Below, in pieces: positions 31,276 to 38,118 of a stretch of 38,118 nucleotides of DNA (position 1 is its first letter; every line of letters begins with the position of its first letter). This DNA comes from a virus, in IMG/VR virus record IMGVR_UViG_3300047311_000833, positions 1-38,118 of that record; one strand, given 5' to 3'. Under the pieces are notes generated by a model. That model was not told where the DNA came from and ran no database searches. It saw only the letters and a program-made list of their open reading frames with translations. Position numbers and translations under genes: made by a program.

Positions 31276-32835
31276 TTAGAATGGGAATAGGGTGTATGGT
31301 AGAACTGATTTATCCCATGGTATTGCCACGCCCTGCGTTATGAGAATAAAGTCTCCTGAACTAGTGTTAAATCTGGTAAACTGCGGCATGAAAATGTTAG
31401 CGAATCTAACTCTTCTCAATCTTACTCTTGCTAGTGAGTATTGTCCAGCCACACCTGGGAGCGTTAAAAATCCTGGTGAGTTCAGCAGGTTACCAGTAAC
31501 CGCATTTGCTCCGGCCCTAAAATCATCCAAATTATTACCTGGAGTATCGGCTGCAGTTGTTAGCGACAAGTTAGCGTTTCCATCTCCTGATAGCGATCTA
31601 ACAGAGCACCTATGTGTTCTAGCAGTACCATCATTACATTTCATAACCCAACCACCACCATAAGTATGGGTAGTAGAGGTAGATGGAAATTGTACGGCCG
31701 TACCAAATCCATTGAAATTAACTACTACTGGATTTGGATCTTGTGCTAATGTATATAACCTGTCTGGTATTTCTAGATGGAATACTATACCTGGTGTACC
31801 CTGCGGATTATTTGTATCCCTATAGTGTCCAATTAGAAAATCCTTATCTCCAATAAGTGTTATCTGTTGTGTTGTTCCTCCAGAGCTTCCGTTAAAAAAA
31901 GTATTAGTAGAGACTGTATTGGGCGCAGTTTGTGTTGTCGCATCACTAAAAGTAGTTCCGTTCCAGGTGCCAGCAGGAGATATCCTATGATCAATTCTTC
32001 CGTTTGTTGAAGCAATAATTAGCTGGACTTGTGAATTGGCCTGTCCAGCATTTACTCCAGTTGGATCAAATTGCATAACCATAAAGTTACCGTCTGCAAC
32101 GCCTGTAGTGGCACCAGAAATACCCATATCAACTACTCTATAGTTGATGGAGGTTCTATTGGTGAAGGAAGGTTTATATCCATCTGGAGCGCTTGGAGTG
32201 CCACCATTATTTACGTTAACTTGAATTTGTGTTGGCGATACAAATCCAATGATATTGTATAGCCCATCTTCTGAAGAACCAGATCCCGCCTTCCATGTAA
32301 CTAAAGTTTTACCAACCATTGCCGATGTAAATGGTTGAGAGGCGGCAAAGAAATTCTGAGTGCCGCTAAATTGGAAGTTAGTAGTTTGATTTGTGTATCC
32401 GTCATTTCCAAATGTTAGCAGACTTGGGCTGGTTACGTTATTTCCTGTGGACATAACTCCGGCACCACCAGAGCATCCTGTAAATGTATTACCAACTATA
32501 TTAGTGTAAGTAACTGTTTGGGTACCCAAAGTGGTGAAGACATAAATGGTTCCGCTGGCAGCGAACCCAGTAGTAGATGCTACTGCAATAACTGCTTGTG
32601 GCAAAGTCTGTCCGTTAGAACCAACTGCGATGGTTGTGAAAAGACCCTGGAAGTCTCCGGGCAAACCACCACCAAACGGAGTAGTTGTCGCAAAACCACC
32701 TGGGACAGTTAAGGAAGCCGTGCCGTTAATAGAGTATCCCCAGAATTCATAGATCGCTTTTAGAGGATAGGTTGCCTTAGGAGCACCGTTGGTAGTCCCA
32801 GTAAAAATTAGCGTTCTACAAAATTTTGTTGCCAT
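31276..32835 (-). CDS. A-family surface protein A2 with module 1 insertion
   Basis: 519 residues. A-family features: YPLKAIYEFWGYSINGT near the start, TLVTWKAGSGSSEDGLYNI, TLIGDKDFLIGHYRDTN, RLYTLAQDPNPVV, ARVRLRRVRFANIFMPQF and GVAIPWDKSVLPYTLFPF. One module 1 copy follows GDFQGLF in the N-terminal third, a different place from the A1 copy. SD GGGAGA. Nine bases separate it from B2. Function unknown, virion surface likely. Confidence 0.8.
   Translation of the reverse strand: MATKFCRTLIFTGTTNGAPKATYPLKAIYEFWGYSINGTASLTVPGGFATTTPFGGGLPGDFQGLFTTIAVGSNGQTLPQAVIAVASTTGFAASGTIYVFTTLGTQTVTYTNIVGNTFTGCSGGAGVMSTGNNVTSPSLLTFGNDGYTNQTTNFQFSGTQNFFAASQPFTSAMVGKTLVTWKAGSGSSEDGLYNIIGFVSPTQIQVNVNNGGTPSAPDGYKPSFTNRTSINYRVVDMGISGATTGVADGNFMVMQFDPTGVNAGQANSQVQLIIASTNGRIDHRISPAGTWNGTTFSDATTQTAPNTVSTNTFFNGSSGGTTQQITLIGDKDFLIGHYRDTNNPQGTPGIVFHLEIPDRLYTLAQDPNPVVVNFNGFGTAVQFPSTSTTHTYGGGWVMKCNDGTARTHRCSVRSLSGDGNANLSLTTAADTPGNNLDDFRAGANAVTGNLLNSPGFLTLPGVAGQYSLARVRLRRVRFANIFMPQFTRFNTSSGDFILITQGVAIPWDKSVLPYTLFPF
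32434..32637 (-). repeat. Module 1 copy in A2
   Basis: AVGSNGQTLPQAVIAVASTT then GFAASGTIYVFTTLGTQTVT, FTGCSGGAGVMSTGNNV. In A3 the flanking segments (VLPTNFTGG and LLATGTDGYHP) are joined directly. Confidence 0.88.
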
Positions 32836-32848
32836 TTATTGTCTCCCG

Positions 32849-34315
32849 TTATGGTATTATGTTTGGACCATTCCAAGGAATAAAGAGCCCACGTCTCATA
32901 TGCTGAAAAGAACGGGCCGCGTCAGTAGATGGCGAAAAATCTCCGAAGTTAGCTCTTCCTTCATAGACATATGGTATTGTTCCCATAAGTCTAGGTGCTA
33001 ATGGATAAGCCGGAATTGCTGAACCAGTGATAAATCCACCAGTATTCCATCCAGTTAAAGTTCCTGATATTAAATCAAGTGGGAGTAATTCTGTAGAACT
33101 AATAAATGGCGTATCAGAGGCAAAAGAATCAAGTTGTGGCCCAGTATTCTGGCCACCTCCAGTAATAAATGCCCAGAAAGAGGCGGCACACGCTACTGGG
33201 GCCCCAAATGTCGCAACACTCATTCCTTGTGAAACGTTATTTACGTTAATTATACTAGAAATAATACCCGCTTGTAGTCCCATATCATTAATTTCTCTAG
33301 CTCCAAAATTGTCAGAGCCCATAAATCCAGTTCCTATTGTAAACAATCTGGCCGCTGGATTAAGTGGTAGTGGCAACGGCTCATTGAATGGTAATCCAAA
33401 AACACATACAAATCCGGTTGGCTGTGTAGAGTTTCCAGGTCTTCTGGCAAACATTGCTGCGCCATATCCATCATCTCCGCCAATCATGGTAACCCTAAAT
33501 TGTGTACCGGTAGCACCACCACCATCACCTATGCCTGGCGCCCCTCCTAGATATTGGTTGCCACTAGAATCAGCCCACTGTGGAGCATGAGTGTGAGCCC
33601 CGCCGACAGTAAAATCACCAGCAACCGTTCCTCCAAAACCAAGAGCAACTGATGTGATAGGGCAATTCAATGAGTTAGGACCAGAAGCAAAATCAGCAGT
33701 ACTTTCATTACAAATTCTAACTTGGTAATTTATTGGGTGGTTACTCTGTAACATAATTCTAGGAGTAGTTGAGTTTCCATCACTTCTATATTGCGCAGCG
33801 GTTTTAAGAGTATTTCCTACGCCCTGAGTTGGGCAGTTAGTATCCTTTTCATAAAGATACCAGTTCATACTATCAGCAGGCTCTATAGGCGGTTTATCTC
33901 CTAGTGTTCTATAATCAATGATGTATGCATTGGTTGGAATATCAAAACCAACGATAGTGAATAGTCCAGAGTTAAAAGTTGGATTGCTTGTACTTCTCAA
34001 GACTAAAATTCTACCAACATCGAGTAAAGAAACGGTTCTTACGCTAACAGGAATTGAAACATAGAATTCTTTTTGCGATCCTAAGTTAATTCCAGCTTTT
34101 CTACCCACCCCGAATGTAGGGGCAACTGTTGGAGTTGTATCTCCGGTAGCAATTAACAATGTACCAACAGAATTTATGTTGAAATTAGTATCTCCAACAT
34201 AAGTAAATCCCAGTACTCTTCTCATAAAAATGGCAAGAATGTACGCATAAATGTAAGTTCTGTTACCGGTGGTAACATTCTGTGTCGTATAGTCTCTACA
34301 TAGATGTACTGTCAT
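32849..34315 (-). CDS. B-family surface protein B3, no modules
   Basis: 488 residues, the shortest B protein and probably closest to the ancestral backbone. HLCRDYTTQNVTTGNRTYIY, LGFTYVGDTNFNIN, LIATGDTTPTVAPTFGVGR, NSGLFTIVGF, AYIIDYR, WYLYEKDTNCP, PRIMLQSNHPINYQVRICNE, FGLPFNEPLPLP and the end FQHMRRGLFIPWNGP all align with B1 and B2. At every place where those carry module 1 or a C-terminal module, B3 has a short direct join. The function is not recognised. Preceded by A3 with a 9-base gap; SD AAGGT. Confidence 0.8.
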   Translation of the reverse strand: MTVHLCRDYTTQNVTTGNRTYIYAYILAIFMRRVLGFTYVGDTNFNINSVGTLLIATGDTTPTVAPTFGVGRKAGINLGSQKEFYVSIPVSVRTVSLLDVGRILVLRSTSNPTFNSGLFTIVGFDIPTNAYIIDYRTLGDKPPIEPADSMNWYLYEKDTNCPTQGVGNTLKTAAQYRSDGNSTTPRIMLQSNHPINYQVRICNESTADFASGPNSLNCPITSVALGFGGTVAGDFTVGGAHTHAPQWADSSGNQYLGGAPGIGDGGGATGTQFRVTMIGGDDGYGAAMFARRPGNSTQPTGFVCVFGLPFNEPLPLPLNPAARLFTIGTGFMGSDNFGAREINDMGLQAGIISSIINVNNVSQGMSVATFGAPVACAASFWAFITGGGQNTGPQLDSFASDTPFISSTELLPLDLISGTLTGWNTGGFITGSAIPAYPLAPRLMGTIPYVYEGRANFGDFSPSTDAARSFQHMRRGLFIPWNGPNIIP

Positions 34316-34323
34316 GATTTACC

Positions 34324-35871
34324 TTAAGTTCCGTAGAATAATATTTTGCTAAGATGAATGGTATTATCCCAAGGCCAGCAAAGTCCGGAAAATTGAGTTA
34401 TCTGAAGAAACTCTCCATTCAAACCTATTCGATGAAATTGAGGCACATGTGTTCCAGTGAATTTTACTGATCTCAATTTTACTCTTGCCAAGCTATATTG
34501 ATTAGTAATTCCTGGTAAACATAATATTACATCTGATTGTGGTATTGTGCCTTCAACTGTATTAAATCCTATTTTGTAATCTGTTAAATTTCTTCCAAAT
34601 ACATCTGGTGTTCCGTCACCCCTGAATGCTTTGACTAATGCTCTATATGATCTAGCAGTTGTGGAATCTGACGGATGAGTTCTCATAATCCACCCACCTC
34701 CATAGCTTGATGTAGTCTGCTGCGTATCAAGTCTGCCAGTGTTTCCAGTTTCTCCCAAGAAAGCTACTGGATGCAAATCAGCATTTTGTGGATAAAGTCT
34801 TGTTGGTATTTCAAAATAGAAACTACTATGAGCATTAAATTGGAATACATCCTGCTCTCTAATGTGAGCAATTAACATTGTTTTATCACCAATCAGAGTA
34901 AGGGCCGTTGCCCCTGCAGTATATCCCTGGTTTGTGTTTGGGTTGTATGAAAAAATACACTGGTAACCATCGTTTTGAAAACCATTCCAGATAGTGCCGC
35001 TATTGGCTGTGTAGGCTCCGTTTCCAACTGATCCTACTAGAGAAAACTGAGTTGCATTAACTACCGTTACTACCCAACTTCCGTTGGCTGCCGTATTAAC
35101 TAAGGCTCCAGTTATATTAATTGTTTGTCCAGTTGAAAAGTTATGAGGTGTTGGAGTGGTGCATACAATGGGTGTAGCGTTTGTGGCCGTACTTAAAACG
35201 AACGAGTTGCCTGCCCAGGTTCCAGTACCAGATATTCCTCCGCCTAAGAGGGCTACTGAGTCGATGCCTATTTGAGTGATTTGAATCTGGGAATTAGCCT
35301 GTCCAGGATTAATACTGCTCGCATCAGTCTGAAATACCATGAAATTTCCGTTACCTGCTGCTGTTTGTAGGGAAGCGGCGCCAGTTTCCATATCTAGAAT
35401 TCTATAGAACACTCCAGTTCTAGCTGTCATAGAAGGATGCTTAGTAGTTGGATTTGGTGTTCCTCCAGTATTGATATTTATAACTAGCTGTGTACTGGAT
35501 ACGACTCTAGAAATAAGATATAGTGAATCTTCTGAGCTATTGGAGCCTGGGACCCAAATAGCTATGATTCTACCTGCCATACTCGGAGTAAATGAAGCTC
35601 CAGGAGAGCTGAATAAACAGTCTCCGCCGAACAATTGTCCTGAAACTGCTGGATGGTATCCATCTGTTCCAGTTGCTAGTAGACCTGTTCCACCAGTGAA
35701 GTTTGTTGGCAAAACAGTTCCATTAACCGCTGCGAATCCGCCCGGAACTGTTGTTGAATTGGGGGCCCAAACACAAAATCCCCAAAACTCATAAGTCCAT
35801 TTCATTCTCCAGGCGACTCCCCTACCACCACTGTTAGCATTGGGATACACCATGCCTCTGACAAATTTCAT
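34324..35871 (-). CDS. A-family surface protein A3 with one module 2 copy
   Basis: 515 residues. A-family signatures: KFVRGMVYPN, MKWTYEFWGFCVW, AIWVPGSNSSEDSLYLISRV, TLIGDKTMLIAHIREQD, RLYPQNADLHP, ARVKLRSVKFTGTHVPQF and LNGEFLQITQFSGLCWPW. No module 1. One module 2 copy sits between NSFVLSTA and QNDGYQCIF. SD CAGGAG. It is the first A gene after the LamG genes. Confidence 0.8.
   Translation of the reverse strand: MKFVRGMVYPNANSGGRGVAWRMKWTYEFWGFCVWAPNSTTVPGGFAAVNGTVLPTNFTGGTGLLATGTDGYHPAVSGQLFGGDCLFSSPGASFTPSMAGRIIAIWVPGSNSSEDSLYLISRVVSSTQLVININTGGTPNPTTKHPSMTARTGVFYRILDMETGAASLQTAAGNGNFMVFQTDASSINPGQANSQIQITQIGIDSVALLGGGISGTGTWAGNSFVLSTATNATPIVCTTPTPHNFSTGQTINITGALVNTAANGSWVVTVVNATQFSLVGSVGNGAYTANSGTIWNGFQNDGYQCIFSYNPNTNQGYTAGATALTLIGDKTMLIAHIREQDVFQFNAHSSFYFEIPTRLYPQNADLHPVAFLGETGNTGRLDTQQTTSSYGGGWIMRTHPSDSTTARSYRALVKAFRGDGTPDVFGRNLTDYKIGFNTVEGTIPQSDVILCLPGITNQYSLARVKLRSVKFTGTHVPQFHRIGLNGEFLQITQFSGLCWPWDNTIHLSKILFYGT
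34977..35199 (-). repeat. Module 2 copy in A3
   Basis: TNATPIVCTTPTPHNFSTGQ then TINITGALVNTAANGSWVVT, NATQFSLVGSVGNGAYTANS. Ends with GTIWNGF, as the N-terminal B1 copy ends GTMTSGF, so these two copies are close relatives. Boundaries approximate. Confidence 0.82.
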
Positions 35872-35915
35872 CGTATCTCCTGTAATTCTAAGGTAAATGG
35901 CAAAATATTAGATGG

Positions 35916-36881
35916 TTACACTAACCAAGTATCGAGAACCTCTGGGTTAGTATAGGGCCCAGTACATGGGAAAGCTGGTGCATTAGCTAGGGAAATTTGC
36001 GTATCTACCCAAACAACCGCAGTTGGAGTTGGGCAAGAAGTATCATAGGCTCTTAATTTGAAAAATTGATTAGCTGCTACCCTACCAGGTATTGTTGGAA
36101 GTGCGCCAGCTCCATAAACCGATTGAAAATATGAAAGCGGCCTGGCTACATTGGCAATCCTAACGTCCTGAATTTGAGCATTTGGCTCTTCTTTATTTGT
36201 AGAACCGGTTGCTGTAATGCCGCCAATTCTCCAAAACCCTGACCCATTGATTCCATCTGTGTAAGAGATGTTTCCTGCTGCCGTAGAATTTAGCTGTGTA
36301 GCTCCAGAGTAATAAATACACTGACAACCATTCAGATATGCACGGATAGCTGTTCCATCATGTGTTATTCCAATATGTGACCATGTTTGTAATGGAATGA
36401 GGAAATCTGTTACAGTAAGAATTACTTGAGTTGAAGAACTAGTAGCAATTTGAATGTACCAATCGCCACCTCCGTTAGTAGTCGCAACAGTTATGTTAAG
36501 TGCGTGGAAAGGAGTGCTCCATGCACTAGTGATACCAGAATCTCTATATTCTTTTCCTATTAGTGTCTGTTGATTAGCTGTCGTATACGATCTTAAATAT
36601 ACCCAAAGAGATACTGTAAGTGGCGGAGCAATTTGGATGGTTTTTGCACCAGCAGCGTAATTTCTGGTAGCAGATGAGCCGGTTGGGAAATTGGTGGTTC
36701 CGGGAAGTTGTGGGCAGTTTCCTCCAAAAAGACCCGCCCCAGTTCTAATAATTGTGTTTGTAATAGTAAGATCAGTAGTGGCACTGTTAGGAGAAAGTGA
36801 TCCCGTGTTTCTATATACTCCTGAAGTTTCATTCAGTAGCCAAACTATTTGGTCATTAATGTCTGGAGTTATTCTTGTCAT
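35916..36881 (-). CDS. LamG/concanavalin-like surface protein 2
   Basis: 321 residues. A LamG-type jelly-roll covers about residues 10-245: NDQIVWLLNETSG, PPLTVSLWVYLRS, LQTWSHIGITHDGTAIRAYL and QIQDVRIANVARPLSYFQ are the usual four signatures. Such domains bind glycans or proteins and are common in phage surface proteins. The last 60 residues (FFKLRAYDTSCPTPTAVVWV, then EVLDTWLV) form a separate tail, also found in the LamG gene upstream and in the C family. It lies two bases from the upstream LamG gene. Confidence 0.85.
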   Translation of the reverse strand: MTRITPDINDQIVWLLNETSGVYRNTGSLSPNSATTDLTITNTIIRTGAGLFGGNCPQLPGTTNFPTGSSATRNYAAGAKTIQIAPPLTVSLWVYLRSYTTANQQTLIGKEYRDSGITSAWSTPFHALNITVATTNGGGDWYIQIATSSSTQVILTVTDFLIPLQTWSHIGITHDGTAIRAYLNGCQCIYYSGATQLNSTAAGNISYTDGINGSGFWRIGGITATGSTNKEEPNAQIQDVRIANVARPLSYFQSVYGAGALPTIPGRVAANQFFKLRAYDTSCPTPTAVVWVDTQISLANAPAFPCTGPYTNPEVLDTWLV

Positions 36882-36883
36882 AT

Positions 36884-37840
36884 TTATCCTATTGTTTTCC
36901 AGGTTTCCAAAACCTCGATAGGCCCCAGCCCACTGCCACTTGGTGATGCTGGCGCTCCAGCGTATGAAATACTAGTTCCAACCCAGTAAACTGCGGTTGT
37001 TGTATATAGTACATCATAAGCCCTCATCTTATAGTAAGTAACTACAAGACCACCAGTTCCACTATAATTAAGTGTAGCATTTTGGTAGATGTTCTGAAAA
37101 TATGCTTGATTTCTAATAACGTTAGCAACTCTAACATCACAGTATCCAGCAGATGGTTCTTCTGGGCTTCCCGAGCCAGAAGGAATGGCGCCCATAAACC
37201 ATGGACCAGGGGTACCACTGTAAAATATATTTCCAGTTGGTGAGGCAACTACTGATGCAACATTGTTACCATTAATATAACTTAGTACTGTTGTTCCATC
37301 ATATGTTGCACCAACATGAGACCATGTATTGAGTGGTATATTAAAATCTTGTACTGCAATAGCCGATCCTCCAGCGCCAGAAGCGTTAGTTAAATAGAAA
37401 AAATCAAACTGGGTTGGTAAGCTAGCGAATTGTCTATTTTGAGCCATAGCTATTGAGCTAAAAGTAACTCCGCTCCATACTCCGGTTGTAGTCTGTTTAC
37501 ATACACCATGCTGTGTAAGCCCTGATGAATTATATGCTCTTTGGTAATACCAAAAAGATATTGTGATTGGAGGTTGTGGTAGAAAGTTGTTAGCACCGGA
37601 AATGAAATTTCTAGGGCTGCTGCTCTGGTTTCCTGAAAATTGAACTGCGCTATTTGGCCCGAATGGTGCGAACGGGCTAGGCTGTTGTGTAAATATAGTG
37701 CCAGAAATAGTAGCTAAGTCCGATACCAAATGTGATGGGGCAGATCCAGACGTTGATGAATTCACGAACGGAGCCGTTGCTTCATCTAATCTCCAAACTA
37801 CGATATCATTGTTATCTGGTGCTACTCTAATTCCTACCAT
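36884..37840 (-). CDS. LamG/concanavalin-like surface protein 1
   Basis: 318 residues, a paralogue of the 35916 gene. LamG signatures: NDIVVWRLDEATAPF, PPITISFWYYQR, LNTWSHVGATYDGTTVLSYI, YCDVRVANVIRNQAYFQ. The C-terminal tail is TYYKMRAYDVLYTTTAVYWV, then EVLETWKTIG. The jelly-roll probably recognises a host surface sugar, or decorates the particle (inference). No catalytic residues visible. Confidence 0.85.
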   Translation of the reverse strand: MVGIRVAPDNNDIVVWRLDEATAPFVNSSTSGSAPSHLVSDLATISGTIFTQQPSPFAPFGPNSAVQFSGNQSSSPRNFISGANNFLPQPPITISFWYYQRAYNSSGLTQHGVCKQTTTGVWSGVTFSSIAMAQNRQFASLPTQFDFFYLTNASGAGGSAIAVQDFNIPLNTWSHVGATYDGTTVLSYINGNNVASVVASPTGNIFYSGTPGPWFMGAIPSGSGSPEEPSAGYCDVRVANVIRNQAYFQNIYQNATLNYSGTGGLVVTYYKMRAYDVLYTTTAVYWVGTSISYAGAPASPSGSGLGPIEVLETWKTIG

Positions 37841-37845
37841 AATAT

Positions 37846-38118
37846 TTATCCGTTCACAAATGCCCCGTTGTAATAAATATTAGCAAAATAGGATTGAGGT
37901 CTTTCTATATTTGCTATTCTAACATCTTGGACAATAATAGGAGAGTCCTGGTTTGCGCTGCTGCCTGGAATACCGCCTACATACCACTGGCCTCTATTGC
38001 CAACAGTTCCGTAATCAATAGTTCCGGAATAGTTGGCACTGGTAACTAGAGTTCCATTAATGTAAAATTTTGATGTTGAACCATTCCAAGTACCACCAAT
38101 ATGTGACCATCTTCCAAT
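37846..38118 (-). CDS. LamG-like surface protein, C-terminal fragment
   Basis: Partial gene: the start lies beyond base 38118. The 90 visible residues include GRWSHIGGTWNGSTSKFYIN and IIVQDVRIANIERPQSYFAN, the last two LamG signatures, and end FVNG. Unlike its two downstream paralogues it stops soon after the jelly-roll and lacks the YYK.RAYD tail. It extends the LamG series to at least three tandem genes. Confidence 0.82.
   Translation of the reverse strand: MGRWSHIGGTWNGSTSKFYINGTLVTSANYSGTIDYGTVGNRGQWYVGGIPGSSANQDSPIIVQDVRIANIERPQSYFANIYYNGAFVNG

Noticed and set aside
23843-32637. Insertion sequence or intein as the source of the module 1 repeats
   Set aside because: Copies are about 200 bp, encode no enzyme, have no terminal inverted repeats that I can see and keep the reading frame; no intein motifs are present.
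23925-33590. Several + strand open frames opposite the A and B genes, rich in Pro and Val
   Set aside because: They mirror the Gly/Thr/Asn-rich repeats of the - strand genes, repeat with them, and have no start signals; shadow frames.
38062-38076. TAAAATTTTGATGTT resembling the 16-bp element of the divergent region
   Set aside because: It lies inside the coding part of a LamG gene and has one internal mismatch plus a missing first base; no gene start nearby. Likely chance.
23416-38118. Diversity-generating retroelement acting on the surface genes
   Set aside because: No reverse transcriptase, no template/variable repeat pair with adenine-directed differences and no C-type lectin ending were seen in the window. 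Variation here is by whole-module insertion.

Overview
This window is a piece of a tailed-bacteriophage genome, probably a large one. It has tightly packed genes with ATGA or TAATG overlaps, a replicative helicase and loader, a phage-type sigma factor, a B12-dependent ribonucleotide reductase, a PIN-PhoH protein, many small hypothetical genes, and long repetitive adhesin or tail-type proteins. I see no tRNA, rRNA, integrase, transposase, reverse transcriptase or CRISPR array. The host cannot be named. Its ribosomes use AGGAG-type Shine-Dalgarno sites, and it (or its surroundings) should supply cobalamin if the class II reductase is active. No stretch longer than 300 bases lacks a gene.

Region 1 (1-10790, + strand) is the replication, nucleotide and regulation block. 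It holds the end of a DnaC/IstB-like helicase loader, a DnaB-family helicase, several small proteins including two FmdB-type zinc ribbons, a sigma-70-like factor, class II NrdJ, a PhoH-like ATPase with an N-terminal PIN domain, methionine aminopeptidase and a NadR/AAA_28-like P-loop kinase. Region 2 (10787-13649, - strand) holds a beta-propeller-like protein with a triplicated C-terminal repeat and a small fibre-type protein. A 134-bp divergent intergenic region follows. In it, the same 16-bp element lies upstream of each flanking gene, in that gene's own orientation.

Region 3 (13784-23419, + strand) starts with a collagen-containing fibre and a second fibre-like protein. It continues with a mixed set: an FAD-dependent oxidoreductase, a DnaQ-type exonuclease, a GT-B-like glycosyltransferase overlapping a HAD hydrolase, a degenerate macro-domain-like protein, a Zn-binding protein and an M23 peptidase. 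Region 4 (23416-38118, - strand) is one long presumed operon of virion-surface-type proteins. Three LamG-like genes are followed, in the direction of transcription, by the cassettes A3-B3, A2-B2-C2 and A1-B1-C1, built from three paralogous families.

The most striking feature is modular. Two short protein modules occur many times inside otherwise alignable paralogues. Module 1 is about 67-71 residues, with signature LPQATINV..TTGFPTSG....YT....FTGC.GG. Module 2 is about 65-70 residues and resembles the E1-FCCH-like tail module. B3 is empty at the two module-1 loops and the C-terminal loop that are loaded in B1 and/or B2. In B1 one complete copy of module 1 sits inside another: removing the 71-residue inner copy restores a 71-residue outer copy with identical internal spacing. 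B2 has two further copies inside the equivalent outer copy. The same module interrupts a different fold in the + strand fibre genes. This looks like repeated, in-frame, nested loop insertion or recombination that diversifies exposed proteins. The mechanism is not visible in the window.
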